Positions 8,485 to 17,160 of a stretch of DNA of 64,000 nucleotides are shown one piece after another; position 1 is the stretch's first letter, and each line of letters begins with the position of its first letter. Origin of the DNA: Melaminivora suipulveris. Lineage in GTDB: Bacteria; Pseudomonadota; Gammaproteobacteria; Burkholderiales; Burkholderiaceae_C. Location of the stretch: positions 748,501-812,500 of the forward strand of contig NZ_CP027667.1 of the NCBI RefSeq assembly GCF_003008575.1, written 5' to 3'. Under the pieces are notes generated by a model. The model was given only the letters and a program-made list of their open reading frames with translations, did no database searches and was not told where the DNA came from. Both the position numbers and the translations under genes were made by a program.

Positions 8485-8855
8485 CCGCAAACACCACCGC
8501 CCCCTCTTCGATGTTTCCCAAGCGCGACTGGTCCGGCGTCAGCCGCCGCGCCCTGAGCGCCACCGAAGTGGTGTCGCAGCTGGCAGCGCTGCCCGGCTGG
8601 CAACTGTCGGGCGACGGCGCCGATGTGGCGATCGAAAAGACCTTCCGCTTCGCCAACTATCACGAAACCCTGGCCTTCGTGAATGCCGTGGCCTTCATCG
8701 CCCACGCGCAGGATCACCACCCCGACCTGTCGGTGCACTACAACCGCTGCGCGGTGCGCTGGAACACGCACGACGTGGGCGGCATCTCGGCCACCGACAT
8801 CGACTGCGCGCGGCGCGTCGAGGCCCTGCTGGCGCAGGACGCGGCGCACGCATGA
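8481..8855 (+). CDS. phhB: Pterin-4a-carbinolamine dehydratase
   Basis: Dehydrates 4a-hydroxytetrahydrobiopterin, recycling the pterin cofactor of aromatic amino acid hydroxylases. 124 residues, about 20 longer than usual at the N-terminus. The family core is clear: FRFANYHETLAFVNAVAF, then the active-site AQDHHPDLSVHYN with the paired His, then RWNTHDVGGIS. It is coupled by ATGA overlaps both to the upstream M48 protease and to downstream rsgA. No phenylalanine hydroxylase gene lies nearby. Confidence 0.93.
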   Translation: MTANTTAPSSMFPKRDWSGVSRRALSATEVVSQLAALPGWQLSGDGADVAIEKTFRFANYHETLAFVNAVAFIAHAQDHHPDLSVHYNRCAVRWNTHDVGGISATDIDCARRVEALLAQDAAHA

Positions 8856-9799
8856 CGGCTGACGCCGAAGGCCTGGTCGTCGCCAGCCACGGCCGGCACT
8901 GCGTCGTCGAGTCCAGCGACGGCGCGCGCCGCATCTGTCACCCGCGCGGCAAGAAGGCGCAGGCCGTCGTCGGCGATCGCGTGCTGTGGCGCATGCCCGC
9001 GCCGGGCCAGGGCGACGAGGGCACGGTCGAGCGCGTCCTGCCCCGGCGCAACCTGTTTTACCGCCAGGACGAGGTGCGCAGCAAATCCTTCGCCGCCAAC
9101 CTGGACCAGGTGCTGGTGCTGGTCGCCGCCGAGCCGGTGTTCTCGGAAAGCCAATTGACGCGCGCGCTGATCGCCGCCGAGGCGGCCGGCATCCCGGCGC
9201 TGATCGCGCTGAACAAGAGCGACCTGGTCGAGCCCTTCACGCGCGCCTGGGAGCGCCTGTGGCCGTACCGGCACATGGGCGGCGACGGCGACGCGGCGCA
9301 CCACTACCGCGTGCTGCCGCTGTCGCTGACCGAATCCGGCGAAGTGGACCGGCAAGCGCTGATGCCGCTGCTGCGGGCTCGCACCACGCTGGTGCTGGGC
9401 CCCTCGGGCGCCGGCAAGAGCACGCTGGTCAATCTGCTGGTGCCCGGCGCGGCGGCGCAGACGGGCGAGATCTCGCAGGCGCTGAACTCGGGCCGGCACA
9501 CGACCACCAGCACGCAGCTGTACTGGATCGATGCCGGGCGGCGCACGGCGCTGATCGATTCTCCGGGCTTTCAGGAGTTCGGCCTGCGCCACCTGGCGCC
9601 CACAGACCTGGCGCGCTGCATGCCCGACATCGCCGCGCACGCCGGCGAATGCCGCTTCTACAACTGCACGCACCTGCACGAGCCGGGCTGCGCCGTCATG
9701 GCGCACGTAGGCGACGCGCGGGGCGCGCAAGCCGTCAGCCCGCAGCGCCACCGCATCTACGGCGAGCTGTTCGCAGAATTGAGCCAGAGCCGCTATTGA
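8852..9799 (+). CDS. rsgA: Ribosome small subunit-dependent GTPase RsgA
   Basis: Circularly permuted GTPase that checks late maturation of the 30S subunit. 315 residues. An OB-fold occupies the first 90. The G motifs come in permuted order: NKSD (about 121) first, then GPSGAGKS (about 184), then DSPG. The C-terminal zinc knuckle CRFYNCTHLHEPGC is intact. The ATG at 8852 overlaps the phhB stop (ATGA), supporting translational coupling. Confidence 0.95.
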   Translation: MTADAEGLVVASHGRHCVVESSDGARRICHPRGKKAQAVVGDRVLWRMPAPGQGDEGTVERVLPRRNLFYRQDEVRSKSFAANLDQVLVLVAAEPVFSESQLTRALIAAEAAGIPALIALNKSDLVEPFTRAWERLWPYRHMGGDGDAAHHYRVLPLSLTESGEVDRQALMPLLRARTTLVLGPSGAGKSTLVNLLVPGAAAQTGEISQALNSGRHTTTSTQLYWIDAGRRTALIDSPGFQEFGLRHLAPTDLARCMPDIAAHAGECRFYNCTHLHEPGCAVMAHVGDARGAQAVSPQRHRIYGELFAELSQSRY

Positions 9800-9810
9800 A
9801 GGGTGTCAAC

Positions 9811-9888
9811 GCCGAATTTCAAGCCAAATCAGGCTTCAGTCGGCGTGAGTAAAGGGCCTGAAGCTATTAAAAAGATAGCAAAAGCGCA
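9811..9888. repeat. AGTCGGCGT/AGCTAT dispersed repeat, copy 2
   Basis: Contains GGCTTCAGTCGGCGTGAGTAAAG, then AAGCTATTAAAAAGATAGCA, which can fold back on itself. It fills the gap between the convergent rsgA and the CobD/CbiB-like gene. Confidence 0.8.
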
Positions 9889-10878
9889 TCAGCCCAGCAG
9901 ACGCGCCAGGGTCAGCAGCGCCAGCAGCAGCATCCACACCACCACCGAACGCCAGACCAGGCCGACCACGCTGCGCAGGTGCCCCACCTGTGGCTCGCGG
10001 CCGGGCGTGCTGCCGCTGTCGCCCAGCTCGGCGCCGGCCTCGAAGCCTGGGGTGACGTACACGTCCGAGGCGACGCTGCTGCGCAGCGCCTCGCCACCCA
10101 GGCGCACGTTGATGGCGCCGGCGGTGGCGGCCAGGATCACGCCGTCGTTGTCGCTGGGAAAGCGTTGCGCGTGAAAGCGCCAACCGTCGATGGCCTCCTC
10201 GAAACTGCCAACCACGGCGAAGCACAGCGCCGTCAGGCGCGCCGGCAGCCAGTCGATCACCGTCCAGGCCTGCGCGGCGGCCTGCTGCAGCGCGCCGCTG
10301 GCCGGGTGCGCCGTGGCCGTGCGCGGGCCCCAGTAGCGCGCCACGAACTCGGCCAACCGGTACAGCACCGCGCCTGCCGGCCCCAGGCCCAGCGCCGCGC
10401 ACACCGAATACCAGGCCAGCACGCCGAAGACGTGCCGGTGCGCGGCGATGACCGAGTATTCGATGACGTGGCGCACCACCTCGCTGCGTGGCAGCTCGCT
10501 GGCCTCCACCTGCTTCCACTGCGCCAGGCGCGCGCGCGCGGCCTGCGCGTCGCCTTCTTCGAGCGCGTCGCGGATGCCGGTGAAGTGGTGGCTGAACTGG
10601 CGAAAGCCCAGCGTCAGATACAGCACCGCCACGTTCCACAAGAGCGCCAGCGGCCAGCCGATGTAATGCACCAGCGCCCAGTGGATGGCCAGCACCGCCA
10701 GCGGCGGCACCAGCACGCCCAGGCTCCAGGCGACCCAGGCGTGGGCGTTGCTGCCGGCGTCGAAATTGCGGTTGACCGACAGCGCCCAGGCGCGCAGGCC
10801 GTCGTGTATCGGATTGCCGCGCGCCAGCGGCCGCGCCTGCTCGATCAGCAGGGCCAACAAGATGGCGAAGAAACTCAT
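9889..10878 (-). CDS. CobD/CbiB-family membrane protein
   Basis: Resembles the CobD/CbiB family of adenosylcobinamide-phosphate synthases and the related AmpE-like proteins. No other cobalamin gene is nearby, so a cobalamin role is not supported; in this lineage the gene is usually found outside cob clusters. 329 residues. Hydrophobic segments lie near 5-20, 45-65, 70-90, 150-175, 205-225 and at the C-terminus (VVVWMLLLALLTLARLL). Conserved patches include EYSVIAAHRHVFGVLAWY and DGVILAATAGAINVRLGG. The ATG at 10878 was chosen for its hydrophobic start (MSFFAILLALLIEQARPL). It lies 41 bp after the NUDIX gene on the same strand. Confidence 0.75.
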   Translation of the reverse strand: MSFFAILLALLIEQARPLARGNPIHDGLRAWALSVNRNFDAGSNAHAWVAWSLGVLVPPLAVLAIHWALVHYIGWPLALLWNVAVLYLTLGFRQFSHHFTGIRDALEEGDAQAARARLAQWKQVEASELPRSEVVRHVIEYSVIAAHRHVFGVLAWYSVCAALGLGPAGAVLYRLAEFVARYWGPRTATAHPASGALQQAAAQAWTVIDWLPARLTALCFAVVGSFEEAIDGWRFHAQRFPSDNDGVILAATAGAINVRLGGEALRSSVASDVYVTPGFEAGAELGDSGSTPGREPQVGHLRSVVGLVWRSVVVWMLLLALLTLARLLG

Positions 10879-10919
10879 GGCGGGCAATGATAGCGGCGCG
10901 CCTTCGCCGCCCGCCGGCC

Positions 10920-11603
10920 TCAGGCGAGCATGAATCGGTAGAGGTTGCGCAGCATGCCTGCCGTGGCGCCCCAGATGAAGCGCAGGTGCTCGCCGTCCTG
11001 GTAGGGCATGGCGAACCATTCGCGCTGCTGGCCCTGCCACTGCAGCAGGTGGCGCTGGTGGTGCGCGGGATCGAGCAGATAGTCCAGCGGCACCTCGAAG
11101 ACGTCGGCGACCTCATCCGGATTGGGCGTGAGTGGCGCGTCCGGTCGCACCAGGCCGACCACGGGCGTGACGATGAAGGAGGTGCCGGTCACGTACGTGG
11201 AGAGCTGGCCCAGCACCTCGACCGCATCGGGCGCCAGACCGACTTCCTCGTGCGCCTCGCGCAGCGCGGTGGCGGCGGCGTCGTGGTCCTGCGGGTCGGT
11301 GCGCCCGCCAGGGAAGGCCACCTGTCCGGAGTGCGTCGACAGGTGCGCCGTGCGCTCGGTCAGCAGCACCGTGGGCCGCTCGCGCAGCACGATGGGCACC
11401 AGCACGGCGGCGGCGGCGGGAGCGCGGTCGGCGAACCTGGGCTCGCGGCGGATCTCGGGCGTCCACGGCGGCGGCGCGGCGAAGCGCTGACGCAGCGCAT
11501 CGGGCCGCTGCGCGGCGGGCCGCACGCGCGGCAGGTGCGCGTCCACGCCGACGACCGGCACGGTGCGCGGGTCGAACACGGGCAGGCTGGGAGGCAGCGG
11601 CAT
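10920..11603 (-). CDS. NUDIX hydrolase, CoA pyrophosphatase type
   Basis: Probably hydrolyses CoA or its derivatives to 3',5'-ADP and 4'-phosphopantetheine. 227 residues. The Nudix box is complete: G-G-R-T-D-P-Q-D, then ALREAHEEVGL. The flanking LSTHSGQVAFPGG is typical of the YeaB/NudL CoA-pyrophosphatase subgroup. Transcribed with the CobD/CbiB-like gene downstream. Confidence 0.88.
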   Translation of the reverse strand: MPLPPSLPVFDPRTVPVVGVDAHLPRVRPAAQRPDALRQRFAAPPPWTPEIRREPRFADRAPAAAAVLVPIVLRERPTVLLTERTAHLSTHSGQVAFPGGRTDPQDHDAAATALREAHEEVGLAPDAVEVLGQLSTYVTGTSFIVTPVVGLVRPDAPLTPNPDEVADVFEVPLDYLLDPAHHQRHLLQWQGQQREWFAMPYQDGEHLRFIWGATAGMLRNLYRFMLA

Positions 11604-11653
11604 GAAGCGAAAAACGGGAGCGACGGGGACGCGCTGTGGACAAACGCAGCACG

Positions 11654-11693
11654 AAAAAAAACCGCCACAGGCCGGGGCACTGTAGCGGTTTTT
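11654..11693 (-). terminator. Rho-independent terminator of rplS
   Basis: On the minus strand, AACCGCTACAG pairs imperfectly with CTGTGGCGGTT across a short GC-rich loop, followed by eight T residues. It lies 34 bp after the rplS stop. Confidence 0.85.
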
Positions 11694-11726
11694 GCGCTGC
11701 GGCGCCGGTTGGTGCCGGCTGCGTAC

Positions 11727-12113
11727 TTACTCGGCCACGGGCTGGCTGAGCTTGACGCGCGAGGGCAGCTTTTCCTTGATGCGAGCAGACTTGCCGCTGC
11801 GGCCGCGCAGGTAGTAGAGCTTGGCGCGGCGCACGTCGCCGCGGCGCTTGACTTCGATGCCGGCGATCAACGGGCTGTAGGTCTGGAAGGTGCGCTCCAC
11901 GCCTTCCCCGCTGGAGATCTTGCGCACGGTGAAGCCGCTGTTGAGGCCACGGTTGCGCTTGGCGATGACCACGCCCTCGTAGGCCTGCACGCGGCGGCGC
12001 GTGCCTTCGACCACGTTCACGCTGACGATCACGGTGTCGCCGGGCGCGAACTCGGGGATGTTCTTGTTCAAGCGCTGGATTTCTTCCTGCTCGAGGGTCT
12101 GGATCAGGTTCAT
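11727..12113 (-). CDS. rplS: 50S ribosomal protein L19
   Basis: Large-subunit protein at the 30S-50S interface, 128 residues. The sequence is typical ([52 protein letters not shown]), with a small C-terminal extension. The ATG at 12113 matches the family start; an upstream in-frame extension is rejected. It is the last gene of rpsP-rimM-trmD-rplS and seems to have its own promoter at 12223-12242. Confidence 0.97.
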   Translation of the reverse strand: MNLIQTLEQEEIQRLNKNIPEFAPGDTVIVSVNVVEGTRRRVQAYEGVVIAKRNRGLNSGFTVRKISSGEGVERTFQTYSPLIAGIEVKRRGDVRRAKLYYLRGRSGKSARIKEKLPSRVKLSQPVAE

Positions 12114-12222
12114 GGTTGCACTGATTAAACGATCTTGTCCGCGCCAGGATTGGCATGCGGCGCCCCGATTGGCGCCTTCAGTAGGCTGCGCGCACATGCG
12201 CTGCGCAGCGGCCGGCCAGAGG

Positions 12223-12242
12223 ATCGAAAGCCCGCGATTATA
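12223..12242 (-). promoter_or_regulatory. Putative rplS promoter inside the trmD stop codon
   Basis: A perfect TATAAT (12242-12237, minus strand) followed by CGCGGGCTTTCGA. The trmD stop TAA is part of the -10 box. The same -10 plus GC-rich discriminator occurs before rpsP. No clear -35 is seen. The leader to the L19 ATG would be about 117 nt. Confidence 0.6.
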
Positions 12243-13005
12243 GCAAGGACCCGTCTTTGGCTAGGAAGGCCTCGTCCTCGCGGGTGATCTGCCCGCGCGC
12301 GCGCGCTGCCGCGAGCAGGTCCGGGCGATGGCGCAGCGTCGTGGCCAGCCGCTGCTCGCGCCGCCAGCGCTCGATCTGCGCGTGGTGGCCCGACAGCAGC
12401 GGCGCCGGCACACCCTGGCCCTGCCAGACCTCGGGGCGCGTGTAGTGGGGGCAGTCCAGCAGACCGTCCAGTTCAGGGTTGAAGCTGTCGAGCTGGTGGC
12501 TGCCAGCATCGTGCAAGACCCCCGGCTGCAAGCGCGCCACGGCGTCCAGCAGCGCCATGGCGGCAATCTCGCCGCCCGACAGCACGAAGTCGCCCAGGCT
12601 GATCTGCGCGTCCACGTGGCGGTCGATGAAGCGCTGGTCGATGCCCTCGTAGCGCCCGCACAGCAAGATGGCGCCGCGGCTGTCGCTCAAGCCTTGCACG
12701 CCGGCGTGGTCCAGCCGCTGGCCGATGGGCGAAAACAGCACCAGCGGGGCCTGCTCGGCCGCGCCTTCAGCGCGCGCCTGGCGGATCGCCTCCAGGCAGC
12801 GCCCCAAAGGCTCGGCCAGCATGACCATGCCGGGGCCGCCGCCAAACGGCCGGTCGTCCACGCGGCGGTAGTTGCCCTCGGCGTGCTCGCGCGGGTTCCA
12901 CAGCCGCACGTCGACCTGGCCCGAGGCATAGGCGCGCCGTGTCACGCCGCTGGCCAGAAACGGCGCGAACAGCTCGGGAAACAGCGTGATGACGTCAAAA
13001 CGCAT
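12238..13005 (-). CDS. trmD: tRNA (guanine-N1)-methyltransferase
   Basis: SPOUT-class enzyme that methylates G37 of tRNAs and so prevents +1 frameshifting. 255 residues. The trefoil-knot SAM site is visible as [14 protein letters not shown] and [12 protein letters not shown], and the substrate region as [11 protein letters not shown]. It begins 15 bp after the rimM stop. Confidence 0.97.
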   Translation of the reverse strand: MRFDVITLFPELFAPFLASGVTRRAYASGQVDVRLWNPREHAEGNYRRVDDRPFGGGPGMVMLAEPLGRCLEAIRQARAEGAAEQAPLVLFSPIGQRLDHAGVQGLSDSRGAILLCGRYEGIDQRFIDRHVDAQISLGDFVLSGGEIAAMALLDAVARLQPGVLHDAGSHQLDSFNPELDGLLDCPHYTRPEVWQGQGVPAPLLSGHHAQIERWRREQRLATTLRHRPDLLAAARARGQITREDEAFLAKDGSLL

Positions 13006-13020
13006 GGCTTGCCGCGCGCC

Positions 13021-13593
13021 TCAGAAATCGCCTTGCCAGTCGACGGTGATGCGCCTGCCGGCCAGATCGACCTGGTCGACGAAGGCCGAGACGAAGGGGA
13101 TCAGCCGCTCGTGTGTCTTGCCGTCCTGCTCCCAGGCCAGCACCAGCGTGGTCTGCGGCCCGGTGGGCAGCAACTCGCGCACGCGGCCCAGCAGCTCGCC
13201 CTCGCGGTTGACGACATCCAACCCGATCAGGTCGACCCAGTAGTACTCGTCCTCGCCCACCGCGGGAAAGGCCGAGCGCGGCACGAAGACGCGCGCCCCG
13301 CGCAGAGCCTGCGCGGCGTCGCGGTCGTCGACGCCGCGCGCCCAGGCGACGAGCGCGTCCGAGTGCATGCGCGACTGGCGAAGGGACAGCTCCAGCGTGC
13401 CCTGGAAGAAGCTCTTGGTGCCCTTTTCCGCCGGCTGCAGGAACCAGGTCTTGGTGCCCAGCAGAGCCTCCGGGTCGCTGCTGTAGGGCACGACCTTGAA
13501 CCAGCCCTTGACGCCCCAGGCATCGGCGATGCGGCCGACCTCGACGGCATCAGGAGGCAGTTCGGCGGCATGCAGTTCGGGCAGTGCGGTCAT
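13021..13593 (-). CDS. rimM: 16S rRNA processing protein RimM
   Basis: Assembly factor for the 30S head; binds S19. 190 residues with an N-terminal RimM domain (VEVGRIADAWGVKGWFKV) and a C-terminal PRC barrel (DEYYWVDLIGLDVVN). The ATG at 13593 was chosen because the 12 residues upstream of it are not conserved. An intrinsic terminator separates it from rpsP. Confidence 0.95.
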   Translation of the reverse strand: MTALPELHAAELPPDAVEVGRIADAWGVKGWFKVVPYSSDPEALLGTKTWFLQPAEKGTKSFFQGTLELSLRQSRMHSDALVAWARGVDDRDAAQALRGARVFVPRSAFPAVGEDEYYWVDLIGLDVVNREGELLGRVRELLPTGPQTTLVLAWEQDGKTHERLIPFVSAFVDQVDLAGRRITVDWQGDF

Positions 13594-13627
13594 GGGATTT
13601 GGGCCAGAAGAGGAAGCGCGAAGACGC

Positions 13628-13661
13628 AAAAAAACGAGCCCGCCGGTTGTTGCCGGCGGGC
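13628..13661 (-). terminator. Intrinsic terminator between rpsP and rimM
   Basis: Perfect 9-bp GC-only stem (GCCCGCCGG / CCGGCGGGC), 6-nt loop, followed on the minus strand by seven T residues. It sits inside an otherwise continuous operon and probably reduces rimM-trmD expression relative to S16. Confidence 0.85.
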
Positions 13662-13695
13662 CCGCTTGTCGATCGGTGCGTCAGGGACGCGCCGA

Positions 13696-13962
13696 TCAGG
13701 CGGCAGCGGCGGCGGGCTGCTGCTTGGCGGCCTGCTTGACCAGACGCTCCACGGTGGGAGAGGTCTGGGCGCCCACGCCGACCCAGTAGGTCAGGCGGTC
13801 CTGGGCGATGCGCAGGGCTTCCTCGCCACCCTTGGCCGAGGGGTTGTAGAAGCCCAGGCGCTCGATGAAGCGGCCGTCGCGGCGCACGCGCTTGTCGGCG
13901 ACGACGATGTTGAAGAAGGGACGGCCCTTGGAGCCGCCGCGCGAGAGTCGAATCACGACCAT
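13696..13962 (-). CDS. rpsP: 30S ribosomal protein S16
   Basis: Small-subunit assembly protein, 88 residues, with the family start [20 protein letters not shown] and an Ala-rich C-terminal tail. AAGGA lies 7 nt before the ATG at 13962. First gene of the rpsP-rimM-trmD-rplS operon. Confidence 0.97.
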   Translation of the reverse strand: MVVIRLSRGGSKGRPFFNIVVADKRVRRDGRFIERLGFYNPSAKGGEEALRIAQDRLTYWVGVGAQTSPTVERLVKQAAKQQPAAAAA

Positions 13963-14067
13963 GATGAATCCTTCGGGTGGAAGCGGCCCGCGCCAGTCAA
14001 ATAGGCATGAGGCCGCAACGTTCTCGCCGCGTTTGAGACACGCGACTGGCCACCCGGCCAGCGACAC

Positions 14068-14088
14068 GCAGCAAAGCCCGCGATTATA
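14068..14088 (-). promoter_or_regulatory. Putative rpsP promoter core
   Basis: TATAAT on the minus strand followed by CGCGGGCTTTGCTG, the same core seen before rplS, rpmB and the TPR-methyltransferase. The leader would be about 114 nt. The GC-rich discriminator fits stringent (ppGpp) control of ribosomal genes, which is inference. Confidence 0.6.
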
Positions 14089-14203
14089 TCCGCAAGGCCG
14101 TCGCGCGCCGGTCTGGCGCCCATCTGCCCGGGAGCAGCCATGAACCGCGCACGCCGGCCGGGTATCGGGCGCGAAGCGCGCTCGCGGCCAATAATGCGGC
14201 CCC

Positions 14204-14650
14204 ATGAAAAACAAGACTGTGGCCGCCTGGCTGGCCTTTCTGGGAGGCCCGCTGGGGCTGCACCGCTTCTATCTGCACGGCTTTGGCGACATGCTCGGCT
14301 GGTTGCTGCCGGTGCCCACGGCCCTGGGCGTGTACGGCATCCAGCGCGTGCAGCAATGGGGCCTGGACGATCACATGAGCTGGATGCTGATCCCGCTGCT
14401 GGGCTTCACCATCGCCGGCTGCGCGCTGCGCGCCATCCTCTACGGCCTGATGACGCCCGAGCGCTGGAACGCGCGCTTCAACCCGCAGGCCGCGCCCGAC
14501 GCGCCCGCTGGGCGTACCGGCTGGGTGACGATTTTCGCCATCGCCCTGTCGCTGATGGTCGGCACGGCCGTGCTGATGGCCAGCCTGGCTTTCAGCTTCC
14601 AGCGCTACTTCGAATACCAGATCGAAGAGGCCCGCAAGATTTCACAATGA
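14204..14650 (+). CDS. TM2 domain-containing membrane protein
   Basis: 148 residues with four hydrophobic stretches (about 5-20, 28-45, 60-85, 105-130). The first half matches the TM2 family: [19 protein letters not shown], two helices joined by a short turn. Function unknown. An AATAAT box lies 8 bp before the ATG, so the leader may be very short. Convergent with the PiT transporter. Confidence 0.8.
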   Translation: MKNKTVAAWLAFLGGPLGLHRFYLHGFGDMLGWLLPVPTALGVYGIQRVQQWGLDDHMSWMLIPLLGFTIAGCALRAILYGLMTPERWNARFNPQAAPDAPAGRTGWVTIFAIALSLMVGTAVLMASLAFSFQRYFEYQIEEARKISQ

Positions 14651-14700
14651 AATCAGGCTCCAGCGCTTGCCCAGCAGGCGTTAACAGCTATACGAGCGAT
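14648..14700. repeat. Dispersed repeat, variant copy with GCGCTTGCC arm
   Basis: AATCAGGCTCCAGCGCTTG, then CCAGCAGGCGTTAACAGCTATACGA. It shares the AGCTAT end with the main family but has a CAGCGCTTG left arm instead of AGTCGGCGT. Confidence 0.6.
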
Positions 14701-14774
14701 ACCACCACAGCCTTCTCTAAAAGCGGGCGCGACCCAGGCCAGCGGACGCCGTGGATCTGGCTTCGCCAGTCCAC

Positions 14775-14840
14775 CAGCGTCGTCCCCCTTCCCAGCGCGC
14801 AGCGCGCCAGAGAAGGGGGAAGCGCCGCAGGCGCTCAAGG
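14775..14840. repeat. Intergenic inverted repeat, probable bidirectional terminator
   Basis: TCCCCCTT (14783-14790) pairs with AAGGGGGA (14813-14820) around a GCGCGC-rich loop; a second hairpin AGCGCC-GCA-GGCGCT follows at once. It lies between two convergent genes (TM2 protein and PiT). Confidence 0.6.
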
Positions 14841-14845
14841 GGTTG

Positions 14846-15856
14846 TCAATAAATTTGCAAGCTGACCCAATACGCGATCGAGGCCACGAAGGCGCTGGCG
14901 GGGATGGTCAGGATCCACGCCCAGACGATGTTGCCAGCCACGCCCCAGCGCACGGCACTGGCGCGCTGCGTCGAGCCCACGCCGACGATAGCGCCGGTGA
15001 TGGTGTGCGTGGTCGAGACCGGGATGCCCAGCGTCGTGGCGATGAACAGCGTCATGGCACCACCCGTTTCGGCGCAAAAACCGCCCACGGGCTTGAGCTT
15101 GGTGATCTTCTGGCCCATGGTTTTCACGATGCGCCAGCCGCCGAACATAGTGCCCAGGCCGATGGCCGCGTAGCACGAGACGATGACCCAGGTGGGCGGC
15201 GCAGTGTCGCCGGCAGAGGCATAGCCCGTGGCGATGAGCAGCAGCCAGATGATGCCAATGGTCTTTTGCGCATCGTTGCCGCCGTGGCCCAGGCTGTAGG
15301 CGCCGGCGGAGACCAGCTGCAGGCGCCGGAACCATTTGTCGATGCGGCTGGGCCGCGCGCGCCGGAACGTCCACGCCACGGCGACCATCATCAGCGAGCC
15401 GAGCAAAAAGCCCAGCAGCGGCGAGATGAAGATGAAGGCCACGGTCTTCAAAATGCCGCTGGCGATCAGTGCGCCCGAGCCGGCCTTGGCGATCACCGCG
15501 CCGACGATGCCGCCGATCAGCGCGTGCGAACTGCTGCTGGGGATGCCGTAGTACCAGGTAATGACGTTCCAGGTGATGGCCCCGACCAGCGCGCCGAAGA
15601 TGACATGCGTGTCCACCACCGATGGCTGGACGATGCCCTTGCCGATCATCGCCGCCACGCTCAGGTGGAAGACGAAGATGGCGACGAAGTTGAAAAACGC
15701 CGCGAAGACCACGGCCTGCGTGGGTTTCAGCACGCCCGTGGAGACCACGGTGGCGATCGAGTTGGCGGCGTCGTGGAACCCGTTCATGAAGTCGAACACG
15801 ATGGCCAGCGCCACCAGCAGCACGACGACCCACAGGGCGGTTTGCATGGTTTCCAT
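14846..15856 (-). CDS. pit: PiT family inorganic phosphate transporter
   Basis: Low-affinity metal-phosphate/proton symporter in the inner membrane. 336 residues, about ten hydrophobic segments. Both PiT signature repeats are present: GFHDAANSIATVV near residue 26 and GHGGNDAQKT near 194. It is transcribed just after the DUF47 gene, a usual pairing. Confidence 0.95.
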   Translation of the reverse strand: METMQTALWVVVLLVALAIVFDFMNGFHDAANSIATVVSTGVLKPTQAVVFAAFFNFVAIFVFHLSVAAMIGKGIVQPSVVDTHVIFGALVGAITWNVITWYYGIPSSSSHALIGGIVGAVIAKAGSGALIASGILKTVAFIFISPLLGFLLGSLMMVAVAWTFRRARPSRIDKWFRRLQLVSAGAYSLGHGGNDAQKTIGIIWLLLIATGYASAGDTAPPTWVIVSCYAAIGLGTMFGGWRIVKTMGQKITKLKPVGGFCAETGGAMTLFIATTLGIPVSTTHTITGAIVGVGSTQRASAVRWGVAGNIVWAWILTIPASAFVASIAYWVSLQIY

Positions 15857-15893
15857 GGTGATCGGAGCCTGGTGGCCGGCGGCGCGCCGGCGC

Positions 15894-16541
15894 TCAGGAG
15901 TTCTCGAGGATGATGCCCTCGATGATGTTGGCGACGTCTTCGCAGCGGTCGGTCACGCTTTCCAGCAGCTCGTAGATGGCGCGCAGCTTGATCAGCTCGC
16001 GCACATCCATCTCCTCGCGAAACAGCTTGCTCATGGCGCTGCGCAGCACGCGGTCGGCGTCGCTCTCCAGGCGGTCGATTTCCTCGCAGATCTTCAGCGC
16101 CGACTCGGCCACCGCCGGCTCGGCAATGCGCGCCAGCAGCTTGACGGCTTCCTGCACGCGCTCGCAACACTTCAGATTCAGGTCGGTGAGGCGCGTGATC
16201 TCCTCGGTCACGTGCTGCACGTCGTACAGCGCCATGGTCTCGGCCGCGTCCTGGATCAGGTCGGCCACATCGTCCATGGTGTTGATCAGCGTGTGGATCT
16301 GCTCACGGTCGATGGGCGTGATGAACGTCTTGTGCAGCGTGCGGTTGACTTCGTGCGTGACGCGGTCGGCAGCGCGCTCGGCGCTGTCCACGTCCAGGTT
16401 GTAGCGGTCGCGCAGGTGCTGGTCGCCGTAGTTGGCGACCAGTTGCGAGAACGCCCGGGCGGCCTCGACGATGCGCTCGGCATGCTGGTTGAACATGTCG
16501 AAAAAATTGCCTTCGCGCGGCAACAGCTTGCCAAACAGCAT
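15894..16541 (-). CDS. DUF47 (PhoU-like) accessory protein of PiT
   Basis: Cytosolic all-helical protein of the PhoU/DUF47 family, 215 residues, that partners with PiT transporters and is thought to limit phosphate uptake. Typical segments: FFDMFNQHAERIVEAA, the acidic D-S-A-E-R-AADRVTHEV region, and DDVADLIQDAAETMALY. AGGAG lies 6 nt upstream of the ATG. It heads a two-gene operon with pit, 37 bp apart. Confidence 0.93.
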   Translation of the reverse strand: MLFGKLLPREGNFFDMFNQHAERIVEAARAFSQLVANYGDQHLRDRYNLDVDSAERAADRVTHEVNRTLHKTFITPIDREQIHTLINTMDDVADLIQDAAETMALYDVQHVTEEITRLTDLNLKCCERVQEAVKLLARIAEPAVAESALKICEEIDRLESDADRVLRSAMSKLFREEMDVRELIKLRAIYELLESVTDRCEDVANIIEGIILENS

Positions 16542-16684
16542 GAGGGCTCCTGGGGGTGTGGGAAGTGCGGGTGGCTGGGACGGGGCCGGCGCTCAGGCGG
16601 CCCGTCGTGCAGGCCGTGGCGGCTGTGAGTGGGCGCGAGTTTAACCGCGCGCGCCCGGCCCCCCGCGCCACGTCGTGATCGCCT

Positions 16685-17047
16685 TCAGCTGCTGCGGAAG
16701 ATGAAATACACCGCCCCAACCAGACACAGCCCGGCCCACAGGTAGTCCCATTTGAGCGGCTCGCCCAGGTACAGCGCAGCAAACGGCACGAACACCGTCA
16801 GGGTGATGACCTCCTGCATGATCTTCAGCTGCCCCACGCTGAACTGCGTGTGGCCGATGCGGTTGGCCGGCACCTGCAGCAGGTATTCGAACAGCGCGAT
16901 GCCCCAGCTCACCAGGGCCGCCACGTACCACGGCGAGCCCGAGAGGTTCTTCAGGTGGCCGTACCAGGCGATGGTCATGAAGACGTTGCTGGCCACCAGC
17001 AGCAGGATGGTCTGCAGCGGGACGGGCAACGATTGCAGGGCCTGCAT
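16685..17047 (-). CDS. DMT family small membrane protein (DUF486)
   Basis: 120 residues, four predicted transmembrane helices (about 12-27, 42-60, 75-95, 100-117), matching the DUF486 branch of the drug/metabolite transporter superfamily. Such proteins resemble half of an EamA transporter and may work as dimers. Substrate unknown. The central region ALFEYLLQVPANRIGH is characteristic of the family. Confidence 0.85.
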   Translation of the reverse strand: MQALQSLPVPLQTILLLVASNVFMTIAWYGHLKNLSGSPWYVAALVSWGIALFEYLLQVPANRIGHTQFSVGQLKIMQEVITLTVFVPFAALYLGEPLKWDYLWAGLCLVGAVYFIFRSS

Positions 17048-17051
17048 GGCG

Positions 17052-17127
17052 CGGAATTCTCAGCCAAAAAGGGCTTCAGCCGGCGTGAATCAAGCGTAGT
17101 TAGCTATATAAGATATAGCAAACGCCC
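17052..17127. repeat. AGTCGGCGT/AGCTAT dispersed repeat, copy 3
   Basis: GGGCTTCAGCCGGCGTGAATC, then TAGTTAGCTATATAAGATATAGCAAA. It lies between the DUF486 gene and the end of livF. Confidence 0.8.
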
Positions 17128-17160
17128 GCCCACCAGCACCGGCCCGCCGCCGCGCGCCCG

